Assembly (NCBI RefSeq): GCF_026130605.1
Contig: NZ_JANFAU010000004.1
Location: 1 to 64,000, forward strand
Length of the DNA stretch: 64,000 nt
Reading direction: 5' to 3'
From: Sphingomonas lycopersici
Lineage (GTDB): Bacteria > Pseudomonadota > Alphaproteobacteria > Sphingomonadales > Sphingomonadaceae
A program made the position numbers and the translations under genes. The first letter of the stretch is position 1. The number at the start of each line of letters is the position of its first letter. The notes beneath the pieces were generated by a model. It was not told the origin of the DNA and ran no database searches. It saw only the letters and a program-made list of their open reading frames with translations. Below, piece after piece: positions 57,237 through 64,000 of the stretch.

Positions 57237-58406
57237 ATGAGCAACACCAGCGCCCCGGCCAAGGCGCCGATCCTGCCCCATGAAGATTGGAACAATCAGT
57301 TCGAGACGCTCTATCACGCAAGCATCACCTGGGTCGCGACCCATTGGCTGCAGATCGCGATCGCCTGCGGGATCGGCGTTGGCATCGCCGCGCTGCTGAT
57401 GTGGCTCCGCGCCTGCGGGGCGCGGCTTGCCGGGCGCGACAAGCACGGCACCGGCTGGCCGGTGGTGCTCGGGCGCGCGATCCAGCGTACCAACAATTAT
57501 TTCATCGTCCTGCTGACGATCCGGCTGGTCGAGGGCTTCGCCGGCGCGCCTCACCCGGTTTCGGCCACGATCCACTTCCTGTTCACGATCGTCGCGGTGT
57601 TCCAGTCCGCGATCTGGGCGCGGGAGGTGATCCTCGGCGCGATCGAGCATCGCACCCATTCGGAACATTATTCGGGCGAAGCGCTGATGAGCGCGATGGG
57701 GCTGATCCGCGTGCTCGTCAGCTTCGCCTTGTTCGCGATCGCGTTCATCGTCGTGCTCGACAATCTCGGGGTCAACGTTACCGGGCTGATCGCCGGCCTC
57801 GGCGTCGGCGGCATCGCGATCGGCCTCGCCGCGCAGGGCATCTTCGCCGATCTGTTCGCGGCGCTGGCAATCATCTTCGATCGCCCGTTCCGGCGCGGGG
57901 ACGCGATCTCCTACGGCCAGTCATCGGGCACGGTGGAGGAGATTGGCCTCAAATCCACCCGCATCCGCGGCACCAACGGCGAGGAGCGGATCATCTCCAA
58001 CCGCAAATTGCTCGATCAGGAAATCTGCAACAACACCCGGCGCCAGTTCCGCCGCACCACCTTCACGCTCGGCATCGCCTATGACACGCCGGCGGAAACG
58101 CTGCAGGCCTTCCCCGACATGGTGAAGGAAGTGGTCGAATCGTGCGGGCTGGTCTTCGTCCGCTGCGGCTTCCTCAGGTTCAATGCGTCGACGCTCGATT
58201 TCGACATCGAGTTCGACAGCGACACCCCCGATTTCGCCGATGCCTTCGACGGGCGACACAAGGTCGGCATCGCGCTGATCAAGATGTGTGCCGAAAAGGG
58301 CATTTCCATCCCCTTCCCTACCCACACCATCTCCAACCCCACGGCCGGCAATCACATCCCGCCACCGCCGCCGGCGACCCCGGCCGGCGACTCGCCGCAT
58401 GCCTGA
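57237..58406 (+). CDS. MscS-family mechanosensitive channel
   Basis: A 389-residue inner-membrane protein with about four to five helices; the pore helix region is GLGVGGIAIGLAAQGIFADL, followed by the MscS beta-domain (FRRGDAI, SNRKLLDQEI). It opens under membrane tension to release solutes. ATG at 57237 with CAAGGAAACGAC upstream; earlier in-frame starts run into the previous intergenic region. Pro-rich tail at the C-terminus. Confidence 0.92.
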   Translation: MSNTSAPAKAPILPHEDWNNQFETLYHASITWVATHWLQIAIACGIGVGIAALLMWLRACGARLAGRDKHGTGWPVVLGRAIQRTNNYFIVLLTIRLVEGFAGAPHPVSATIHFLFTIVAVFQSAIWAREVILGAIEHRTHSEHYSGEALMSAMGLIRVLVSFALFAIAFIVVLDNLGVNVTGLIAGLGVGGIAIGLAAQGIFADLFAALAIIFDRPFRRGDAISYGQSSGTVEEIGLKSTRIRGTNGEERIISNRKLLDQEICNNTRRQFRRTTFTLGIAYDTPAETLQAFPDMVKEVVESCGLVFVRCGFLRFNASTLDFDIEFDSDTPDFADAFDGRHKVGIALIKMCAEKGISIPFPTHTISNPTAGNHIPPPPPATPAGDSPHA

Positions 58407-58457
58407 CTTTCACGAATTCGAAGATCGGGTTCGGATTAATTCGGCAAGGTTTCCCTA

Positions 58458-58517
58458 GCGGAACGCGCGTTTTTCAAGCCTTCGGTCAGCCAAGGCTTGC
58501 AGCGCCGGGCGTTCCGC
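58458..58517. repeat. Nested hairpin upstream of the MaoC gene
   Basis: Outer arms GCGGAACGC (58458-58466) and GCGTTCCGC (58509-58517) are perfect; inner arms CAAGCCTT (58475-58482) and AAGGCTTG (58492-58499) are perfect around CGGTCAGCC. It fills most of the 165-base gap after the MscS gene and could be a structured leader, terminator or repeat. Confidence 0.65.
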
Positions 58518-58571
58518 GCCTACAGGAGGCGATCACGCTGCGCTGCGGCGCAATAAATCGATGGAGGGATT

Positions 58572-59021
58572 GTGACCCCGGACGAGATGAAGGCCAGCAT
58601 CGGCAAGGAAAGCGTTTCCGAGTGGATCGAGGTGACGCAGGAGATGATCAACAAGTTCGCCGACGCAACGGGCGATCATCAGTTCATCCACGTCGATCCC
58701 GAGCGCGCCAAGCTCACCCCGTTCGGCACGACGATCGCGCACGGTTTCCTCACGCTCTCGCTGCTGCCGCAGCTCAGCGCCAAGAACCCCGGGATGCCGC
58801 GACTCGACGGGGTGAAGATGGGGGTCAATTACGGCGGCAACAAAGTGCGCTTCCTCGCCCCGGTGCCGTCGGGCTCGCGCGTCCGCGGCCGCTCGAAGAT
58901 CACCGAATTCGAGGAAAAGCGCCCCGGCCAGTTCCAGTTCACCACCGAGACGACGGTGGAGATCGAGGGCGCCGACAAGCCCGCGATGATCGCCGAATGG
59001 ATCACGCAGGTTTTCGCCTGA
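58572..59021 (+). CDS. MaoC-family (R)-hydratase
   Basis: A 149-residue hotdog-fold enoyl-CoA hydratase of the MaoC/PhaJ family. The hydratase motif FADATGDHQFIHVDPERAK with catalytic D and H (about residue 35) is intact, followed by TIAHGFLTLSLLPQL. GTG at 58572 with GGAGGG 3 bases upstream (short spacing); an ATG at 58587 is an alternative. Followed 47 bases later by the thiolase gene, suggesting beta-oxidation or polyhydroxyalkanoate metabolism. Confidence 0.9.
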   Translation: MTPDEMKASIGKESVSEWIEVTQEMINKFADATGDHQFIHVDPERAKLTPFGTTIAHGFLTLSLLPQLSAKNPGMPRLDGVKMGVNYGGNKVRFLAPVPSGSRVRGRSKITEFEEKRPGQFQFTTETTVEIEGADKPAMIAEWITQVFA

Positions 59022-59068
59022 TCCGCTCGACACAGCTTTAACCGATTGATCCTTCAGGAGAGCATCAC

Positions 59069-60247
59069 ATGCGTTCCGCCGTTATCGTTTCCACTGCCCG
59101 CACCCCGATCGGCCGCGCCTATCGCGGGGCGTTCAACAACCTCCCTTCGCCGACGCTCGCCAGCCACGCGATCAAGGCCGCGGTCGAGCGCGCCAGGATC
59201 GACGGCGCCGAGGTGCAGGACGTGGTGTTCGGCGCCGCGCTGCAGCAGGGCGCGCAGGCGACCAATATCGCGCGCACCTCGCTGCTCCGCGCCGGGCTGC
59301 CGGTGACGGTCTCGGGCATGTCGGTCGACCGCCAATGCGCCTCGGGGCTGATGGCGATCGCCACCGCGGCGAAGGAAATCATCACCGATCAGATGGACGT
59401 GACGATCGGCGGCGGCGTCGAATCGATCAGCCTCGTCCAGACCCCGCAGATGCGCGTGCAGCCCGATCCCGAACTGATCGCGATGCACAAGGACATCTAC
59501 ATGCCGATGCTGCAGACCGCCGAGGTGGTCGCCAAGCGCTATGGCATCAGCCGCGACGCGCAGGACGAATATGCGCTCCAGTCGCAGCAGCGCACCGCCG
59601 CCGCGCAGGCCGCGGGCAAGTTCGACGACGAGATCGTCAGCGTCACCGCCAATATGGCGGTGGTCAACAAGGAGACCAAGGAAGTCTCCTATAAGGAAGT
59701 GACGCTCGCCAAGGACGAGGGCAATCGCCCCGAAACGACGCTGGAGGGGCTGAAGTCGCTCCAGCCGGTGCTCGGCCCCGATCTCAACATCACCGCCGGT
59801 AATGCCTCGCAGCTGTCGGACGGCGCTGCGGCGAGCGTGCTGATGGAGGAGAAGCTGGCCGAGAAGCGCGGGCTGCAGCCGCTCGGCCGCTATGTCGGGA
59901 TGGCCGTCGCGGGCACCGAGCCCGACGAGATGGGGATCGGCCCGGTCTTCGCGATCCCGAAGCTGCTCGACCGGTTCAACCTCAAGATGGACGATATCGG
60001 GTTGTGGGAGCTCAATGAGGCGTTTGCGGTGCAGGTGCTCTATTGCCGCGACAAGCTCGGCATCCCCAACGAGCTGCTCAACGTCAACGGCGGCGCGATC
60101 TCGATCGGTCACCCATACGGCATGTCCGGCGCCCGCATGACCGGCCACGCGCTGATCGAGGGCAAGCGCCGCGGCGCGAAATATGTCGTGGTCACGATGT
60201 GCATCGGCGGCGGCATGGGCGCGGCGGGGCTGTTCGAGGTCCTGTAA
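59069..60247 (+). CDS. Thiolase (acetyl-CoA C-acyltransferase)
   Basis: A 392-residue thiolase with nucleophile C90 in [24 protein letters not shown] and the second cysteine in CIGGGMG. Catalyses cleavage of 3-ketoacyl-CoA or condensation of acetyl-CoA; which direction cannot be told. AGGAG precedes the ATG. Runs with the MaoC gene. Confidence 0.95.
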   Translation: MRSAVIVSTARTPIGRAYRGAFNNLPSPTLASHAIKAAVERARIDGAEVQDVVFGAALQQGAQATNIARTSLLRAGLPVTVSGMSVDRQCASGLMAIATAAKEIITDQMDVTIGGGVESISLVQTPQMRVQPDPELIAMHKDIYMPMLQTAEVVAKRYGISRDAQDEYALQSQQRTAAAQAAGKFDDEIVSVTANMAVVNKETKEVSYKEVTLAKDEGNRPETTLEGLKSLQPVLGPDLNITAGNASQLSDGAAASVLMEEKLAEKRGLQPLGRYVGMAVAGTEPDEMGIGPVFAIPKLLDRFNLKMDDIGLWELNEAFAVQVLYCRDKLGIPNELLNVNGGAISIGHPYGMSGARMTGHALIEGKRRGAKYVVVTMCIGGGMGAAGLFEVL

Positions 60248-60271
60248 GCCGCCTGACGGGCGAAAACAAAA

Positions 60272-60301
60272 AGGCCCCGGCCGTTTGTGCGGTCGGGGCT
60301 T
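60272..60301 (+). terminator. Terminator after the thiolase gene
   Basis: AGGCCCCGGCCG-TTTGTG-CGGTCGGGGCTT pair with two G-T matches, with AAAAA before and CTCATTTC after. Intrinsic-terminator shape. Confidence 0.6.
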
Positions 60302-60308
60302 CTCATTT

Positions 60309-60403
60309 CGTCCTTCCCGCGAAGGCGGGAATCCATTCGGGCTGGCCTTCCGGCTAAATCGCTACACCGGCGTCGATGGATTCCCGCCTTCGCGGGAAGG
60401 ACG
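60309..60403. repeat. Intergenic long perfect palindrome, family B copy 3
   Basis: 60309-60336 and 60376-60403 are perfect 28-base inverted repeats (CGTCCTTCCCGCGAAGGCGG start), loop 39 bases. Between the thiolase and dinB genes. Confidence 0.9.
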
Positions 60404-60499
60404 GAGCAAATAGGGGTTTCGCGAACAGCGCTGCGTCTCAACCGTCATTTCGTTCGCGCCCTGTTCTCCTCGCGCGACTTTCGTGGCAAGGTCGTGCGC

Positions 60500-61579
60500 G
60501 TGTCGGACACCCCCTCCCCGCGCAAGATCATCCATATCGACATGGACGCCTTTTATGCGTCGGTCGAGCAGCGCGACAACGCCGAGCTGCGCGGGCGCCC
60601 CGTCGCCGTGGGCAGCGCGGAAGCGCGCGGCGTCGTCGCGGCGGCGAGCTATGAGGCGCGTGCCTTCGGGGTACGATCGGCGATGCCCTCGATCACCGCA
60701 CGGCGGCGCTGCCCTGAGTTGGTCTTCGTCCGCCCGCGCTTCGACGTCTATCGCACGATCAGTCACCAGATCCGCGCGATCTTCGCCGATTATACCCCGC
60801 TGATCGAGCCGCTGGCGCTCGACGAAGCCTATCTCGACGTCACCGAGGATCTGCGCGGGCTCGGCTCGGCGCGCGCGATCGCGCAGGAAATCCGCGCCCG
60901 CATCCGCGCGGAGATCGGTCTCACCGCCTCGGCGGGCGTGAGCTACAACAAGTTCATCGCCAAGCTGGCATCGGACCAGAACAAGCCCGACGGGCTATGC
61001 GTGATCCCGCCGGCGAAGGGACCGTCGTTCGTCGCCGCACTACCGGTCGCGCGTTTCCACGGCGTCGGCCCGGTAACCGCGCGCCGGATGGCGGCGCTGG
61101 GGATCGAGACCGGAGAGGACCTGCGCGGGCAATCGCTCGATTTCCTCCGTGCGCATTTCGGCAGCCACGCCGATTATCTCCATAGCGCGGCGCGGGGCGT
61201 GGACGAGCGCCCGGTGCGCCCCGACCGTCCCACCAAGTCGATCGGCGCCGAGCGCACCTTCGACCATAATCTCGCCGATCCGGGGGAGATCGCCGCGGCG
61301 ATCGATCATGTCGCCGAAGCGGCCTGGGAGCGCGTCATGCGTAGCGGCGAGCGCGGCCGCACCGTGACGCTCAAATTCCGCCGCGCCGATTTCCGCACCT
61401 TCACCCGCGCGCGCTCGCTGGCCGATCCGGTCGCCGGCCGCGCGCAATTCGCCGCGATCGGCCATTCACTGATGACGCGCGAGCTACCGGTCGAGGGGGG
61501 CGTGCGGCTCCTGGGGCTTACGCTCTCCGGCATCCTCGACCCCGAGGAGCGCGATCAGCCGGTGCTGCCGCTGGATTAA
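60500..61579 (+). CDS. dinB: DNA polymerase IV
   Basis: A 359-residue Y-family polymerase for translesion synthesis. DMDAFYASVEQRD (metal aspartates D14, D16) and LALDEAYLDV with the second acidic pair are present, then HhH (FHGVGPVTARRM) and little-finger domains. The canonical Ser of SLDE is Ala here. GTG at 60500 (AAGG 8 bases upstream) gives the normal N-terminus; longer frames enter the repeat. No LexA box recognised. Confidence 0.94.
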   Translation: MSDTPSPRKIIHIDMDAFYASVEQRDNAELRGRPVAVGSAEARGVVAAASYEARAFGVRSAMPSITARRRCPELVFVRPRFDVYRTISHQIRAIFADYTPLIEPLALDEAYLDVTEDLRGLGSARAIAQEIRARIRAEIGLTASAGVSYNKFIAKLASDQNKPDGLCVIPPAKGPSFVAALPVARFHGVGPVTARRMAALGIETGEDLRGQSLDFLRAHFGSHADYLHSAARGVDERPVRPDRPTKSIGAERTFDHNLADPGEIAAAIDHVAEAAWERVMRSGERGRTVTLKFRRADFRTFTRARSLADPVAGRAQFAAIGHSLMTRELPVEGGVRLLGLTLSGILDPEERDQPVLPLD

Positions 61580-61589
61580 AAAAACCCGT

Positions 61590-61667
61590 CCGCCCTGAGC
61601 TGGTCGAAGGGCTGCCCTTCTTCCATGGAAGAAAAGTGCAGGGCTTCGGCAGGCTCAGCCCGAACCG
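61590..61667. repeat. Intergenic palindrome, family A copy 6
   Basis: CGCCCTGAGCTGGTCGAAGG and the right arm CTTCGGCAGGCTCAGCCCGA. Between convergent dinB and marR genes. Confidence 0.8.
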
Positions 61668-61675
61668 GGGTCAGG

Positions 61676-62119
61676 TCAATCCTCCTCCAGTGCAGCGGCG
61701 TCGATCCGGCGCAGCATCGTGGTGAACGCCTCCAGTTCCGCCGGGGTGAATCGCGCGAAGACCCGCGCCTCCAGCTCCAGCGCCTTGGGCGCGACGAGCG
61801 CATAGAGTTCTCGCCCCGCCGCGCTCAGCGACAACAGGTGCGAGCGCTTGTCGCTCTCGTTCGGCGCGCGTTCGAGCAGCCCCCGCCCGACCAAAGCGAT
61901 CGCGGCGCGGCTCACGGTCACCTTGTCCATCCGCGTCCGCTCGCCGATTTCCGCCTGGGTGATCGCATCGACCTCGGCGATCACCGCCACCAGCCGCCAT
62001 TCGGGAATCGTCAGCCCGAACATCGATTCATAGGCATGGGCGATCCGGTCGCTCACCAGATTCGAGGTGATCGACAAACGATACGGCAGGAACCGATCGA
62101 GCTGTAGGCGATTGGTCAT
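61676..62119 (-). CDS. MarR-family regulator
   Basis: A 147-residue winged-helix regulator (PEWRLVAVIAEVDAITQAEI, RMDKVTVSRAAIALVGRGL wing, then DKRSHLLSLSAAG). Divergent from hppD, 83 bases away, where a 14-base palindrome covers the expected hppD start site; so a likely regulator of hppD and itself, in response to an aromatic ligand. That link is inference. Confidence 0.9.
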   Translation of the reverse strand: MTNRLQLDRFLPYRLSITSNLVSDRIAHAYESMFGLTIPEWRLVAVIAEVDAITQAEIGERTRMDKVTVSRAAIALVGRGLLERAPNESDKRSHLLSLSAAGRELYALVAPKALELEARVFARFTPAELEAFTTMLRRIDAAALEED

Positions 62120-62135
62120 ACGGGAACGGTAGCAT

Positions 62136-62179
62136 TTGACACGACTTGCTCAACACGCAATAATAGTTTCAATTGATAC
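62136..62179 (+). promoter_or_regulatory. hppD promoter with overlapping MarR operator candidate
   Basis: TTGACA (62136-62141), 17-base spacer, AATAAT (62159-62164): near-consensus. GTTTCAATTGATAC (62166-62179) is a near-perfect palindrome just after the -10, covering the predicted start site. Strong candidate repressor site for the divergent MarR protein. Confidence 0.7.
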
Positions 62180-62202
62180 CAACCCCTTTGGGAAGACCTG
62201 TC

Positions 62203-63240
62203 ATGACCCCCGACAATCCGCTTGGCCTCAACGGTTTCGAGTTCGTCGAATTCACCTCGCCCGATCCCGAGGCAATGGGGCGGCAGTTCGAGCAGCTCGG
62301 CTTCACGGCGACCCACCGTCATCCGACCAAGAATATCACCCGCTACAAGCAGGGCCGCATCAACCTGATGCTCAACCGTGACGAGGCCGGGCGGGTTGCG
62401 GCGTTCCGCGGCGAACACGGCCCCTCAGCAAGCGCGATGGCGTTCCGCGTCGCCGATCCCGATGCGGCGATGAAATGGGCGCTGGAGCATGGCGCGAAGC
62501 GCACCGACGAAGACGATACGGTGATCCAGGGGATCGGCGGCAGCTATCTCTATTTCATCGAGGACGGCACCGATCTCTACGCCGACTGGGCCGAATTCCC
62601 CGGCTGGCGCGAGGCGGAGGCGAAGAACAATGTCGGGCTCGACCTGCTCGACCACCTCACTCACAATGTCCGCCGCGGACAGATGCGGGTATGGTCCGAA
62701 TTCTACCGCACGCTCTTCAACTTCGAGGAACAGAAGTATTTCGATATCAAGGGCAAGGCGACCGGGCTGTTCAGCCAGGCGATGATCGCCCCCGATCACG
62801 CGATCCGCATCCCGCTCAACGAGAGCCAGGACGAAAATTCGCAGATCGAGGAATTCATCCGCGAATATCACGGCGAGGGCATCCAGCATCTCGCGCTGAC
62901 CACCCCGGATATCTACGACACGGTCGAGCGGCTGCGTGCGCGCGGGGTGAAGCTGCAGGACACGATCGAGACCTATTACGAGCTGGTCGACAAGCGCGTC
63001 CCCGGCCACGGCGAGGATCTCGAGCGGCTCAAGAAGAACCGCATCCTGATCGACGGTTCGGTCGAGACCGGCGAAGGCATCCTGCTGCAGATCTTCACCG
63101 AGAATATGTTCGGCCCGATCTTCTTCGAGATCATCCAGCGCAAGGGCAACGAAGGGTTCGGCAACGGCAATTTCCAGGCGTTGTTCGAAAGCATCGAGCT
63201 CGATCAGATCCGCCGCGGGGTGATCAAGGTCGACGCCTGA
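62203..63240 (+). CDS. hppD: 4-hydroxyphenylpyruvate dioxygenase
   Basis: A 345-residue non-haem Fe(II) enzyme turning 4-hydroxyphenylpyruvate into homogentisate in tyrosine breakdown. Metal ligands H151 (LLDHLTHNVRRGQM), H229 (EGIQHLAL) and E309 (IFFEIIQRKG) are all present. ATG at 62203. No homogentisate dioxygenase gene in the window; a Rieske protein follows. Confidence 0.96.
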   Translation: MTPDNPLGLNGFEFVEFTSPDPEAMGRQFEQLGFTATHRHPTKNITRYKQGRINLMLNRDEAGRVAAFRGEHGPSASAMAFRVADPDAAMKWALEHGAKRTDEDDTVIQGIGGSYLYFIEDGTDLYADWAEFPGWREAEAKNNVGLDLLDHLTHNVRRGQMRVWSEFYRTLFNFEEQKYFDIKGKATGLFSQAMIAPDHAIRIPLNESQDENSQIEEFIREYHGEGIQHLALTTPDIYDTVERLRARGVKLQDTIETYYELVDKRVPGHGEDLERLKKNRILIDGSVETGEGILLQIFTENMFGPIFFEIIQRKGNEGFGNGNFQALFESIELDQIRRGVIKVDA

Positions 63241-63265
63241 TCGCAGGGTCATCGCGTTCCAAATT

Positions 63266-63325
63266 GCGTCCCCGTGAAGGGGAGACCCAGACTGGGCTCC
63301 CGCCTCCGCGGGAGCACATTTTGTG
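63266..63325. repeat. Two-hairpin repeat, family D copy 3
   Basis: GTCCCCGTGAAGGGGAGAC, CAGACTGGG, then CTCCCGCCTCCGCGGGAG and CACATTTT. An uninterrupted version of the element at 47203. It lies at the 5' end of the Rieske gene and contains its only GTG start. Confidence 0.8.
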
Positions 63326-63711
63326 GTACGTTCCGCGCCCCCACCCCGAAAGCACGTCCGCTGACCGAACGCCTCATCGTCACGCCTGCCGGCATCGCGC
63401 TCGGCCCGCTCGATCTGATCGCCGACGGCGCGGCGCGCGGGTTCGTGATCGAGATGCGCGCCGGCCGTTTCCACGGCTTCGTCGTGCGTCGCGGCGATGC
63501 GGTATATGGTTATGTCGACCGCTGCCCGCATATGGGGCTGCCGCTCGCGCAGAAACTCGACGATTATGTCGCGGGCGATATGATCGCGTGCAGTTGGCAC
63601 GGCGCGGTCTTCGATACCGCCTCGGGCAAGTGCCGCGGCGGCCCCTGCCCCGGCACCGGGCTGACGCGCTGGCCCGTCACGATCCGGGACGGCACGATCG
63701 TCACCGCCTGA
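63274..63711 (+). CDS. Rieske [2Fe-2S] protein, small
   Basis: A 145-codon frame with a C-terminal Rieske domain: CPHMGLPL and CSWHGAVFD give the two Cys and two His ligands. It is the small stand-alone type (nitrite-reductase-like/ferredoxin-type), probably an electron carrier. The start is uncertain: the only in-frame GTG (63274) lies inside a dispersed palindrome, so the first 29 residues would be repeat-derived; a CTG at 63361 (LTERLIVTPAG) fits homologous N-termini better. No ribosome site is clear for either. Confidence 0.75.
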   Translation: MKGRPRLGSRLRGSTFCGTFRAPTPKARPLTERLIVTPAGIALGPLDLIADGAARGFVIEMRAGRFHGFVVRRGDAVYGYVDRCPHMGLPLAQKLDDYVAGDMIACSWHGAVFDTASGKCRGGPCPGTGLTRWPVTIRDGTIVTA

Positions 63712-63777
63712 TCCTAAATTATTGCAGTTCGATGACGAATACGGCAAGCTGCTTCGTTCGAAGGAGTGACGCGCGCA

Positions 63778-64000
63778 ATGGCGAAGGCAACCGCCAACGG
63801 TATCGAGATCGAATATGACGAGTTCGGCGCGAAGGATGCGCCGGCGGTGTTGATGATCATGGGGCTCGGCGCGCAGCTGGTGCGCTGGCCGATGGCGCTC
63901 GTCGATGCTTTGGTCGCGCGGGGCTATCGCGTGATCCGCTACGACAATCGCGATGTCGGTCTGTCGACCAAGTGCGATTCCGCCGGCACCCCCAATTTCG
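63778..64000 (+). CDS. Alpha/beta hydrolase (partial, cut by window end)
   Basis: An open frame of at least 74 codons running off the right edge. VLMIMGLGAQLVRWP is the N-terminal strand and oxyanion region, and RVIRYDNRDVGLSTK the second strand of an alpha/beta-hydrolase (RdmC-like esterase group). Ribosome site AAGGAG 12 bases upstream. The catalytic nucleophile would lie beyond the window. Same strand as the Rieske gene, 66 bases later. Confidence 0.8.
   Translation, partial: MAKATANGIEIEYDEFGAKDAPAVLMIMGLGAQLVRWPMALVDALVARGYRVIRYDNRDVGLSTKCDSAGTPNF

Overview
The window is a gene-dense, GC-rich bacterial chromosome segment, most likely from a sphingomonad (Alphaproteobacteria, Sphingomonas or a close relative). 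This is inferred, not computed. The reasons are: Oar-like and classical TonB-dependent receptors; a PutA/Lrp-type PutR pair; two glycan genes of the exosortase A (XrtA/PEP-CTERM) type; a plant/proteobacterial-type glutamate-cysteine ligase; and many short palindromic intergenic repeats of the kind seen in sphingomonads. There is no prophage, IS element, CRISPR array or rRNA. With the starts chosen here, only one gene-free stretch slightly exceeds 300 bases (2490-2794).

Region by region. 1-3.3 kb: nested cruciform, MFS permease, M23 peptidase, BrnT/BrnA toxin-antitoxin. 3.3-9.5 kb: amino-acid catabolism (putA/putR, kynA), a small membrane protein, hisE and a HIT protein. 9.8-13.5 kb: amino-acid permease and ligA. 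13.8-19.3 kb: Oar-like receptor followed by a LytS-type kinase and LytTR regulator. 19.5-27.2 kb: ABC-F ATPase, small proteins, EVE protein, second TonB receptor, typA. 27.4-31.6 kb: telA-xpaC-like operon, a CX5R phosphatase, mntH. 31.8-36.1 kb: DUF2147 protein, AlkA-like glycosylase, ferredoxin, rlmB, tRNA-Tyr, epoxide hydrolase, tRNA-Gly. 36.2-41.9 kb: ICMT-like membrane protein, gshA, rsmE, a coupled 53-residue membrane protein with an apparent CTG start, a second DUF2147 protein, ubiA, a hypothetical exported protein. 42-52.9 kb: creD, sdhB, thioesterase, zapE, then mdh, a GIY-YIG gene, sucD, sucA, sucB (TCA cycle). 53-57 kb: DUF2141 protein, membrane protein, and an exosortase-A-type glycosyltransferase and O-glycosylation ligase. 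57.2-64 kb: MscS channel, MaoC hydratase, thiolase, dinB, a divergent marR/hppD pair, a Rieske protein, and an alpha/beta hydrolase cut by the window edge.

Functional themes are amino-acid breakdown (Pro, Trp, Tyr) feeding acetyl-CoA and TCA enzymes, envelope biology (TonB receptors, M23, CreD, MscS, glycan genes) and central information processing. The segment is mostly housekeeping. The least explained content is: several families of long, often perfect inverted repeats between genes, one pair of which brackets a GIY-YIG nuclease gene inside the mdh-suc cluster; the small membrane protein coupled to rsmE; and the telA-xpaC unit with an operator-like palindrome. All functional calls are from reading the sequence; no database search was run.
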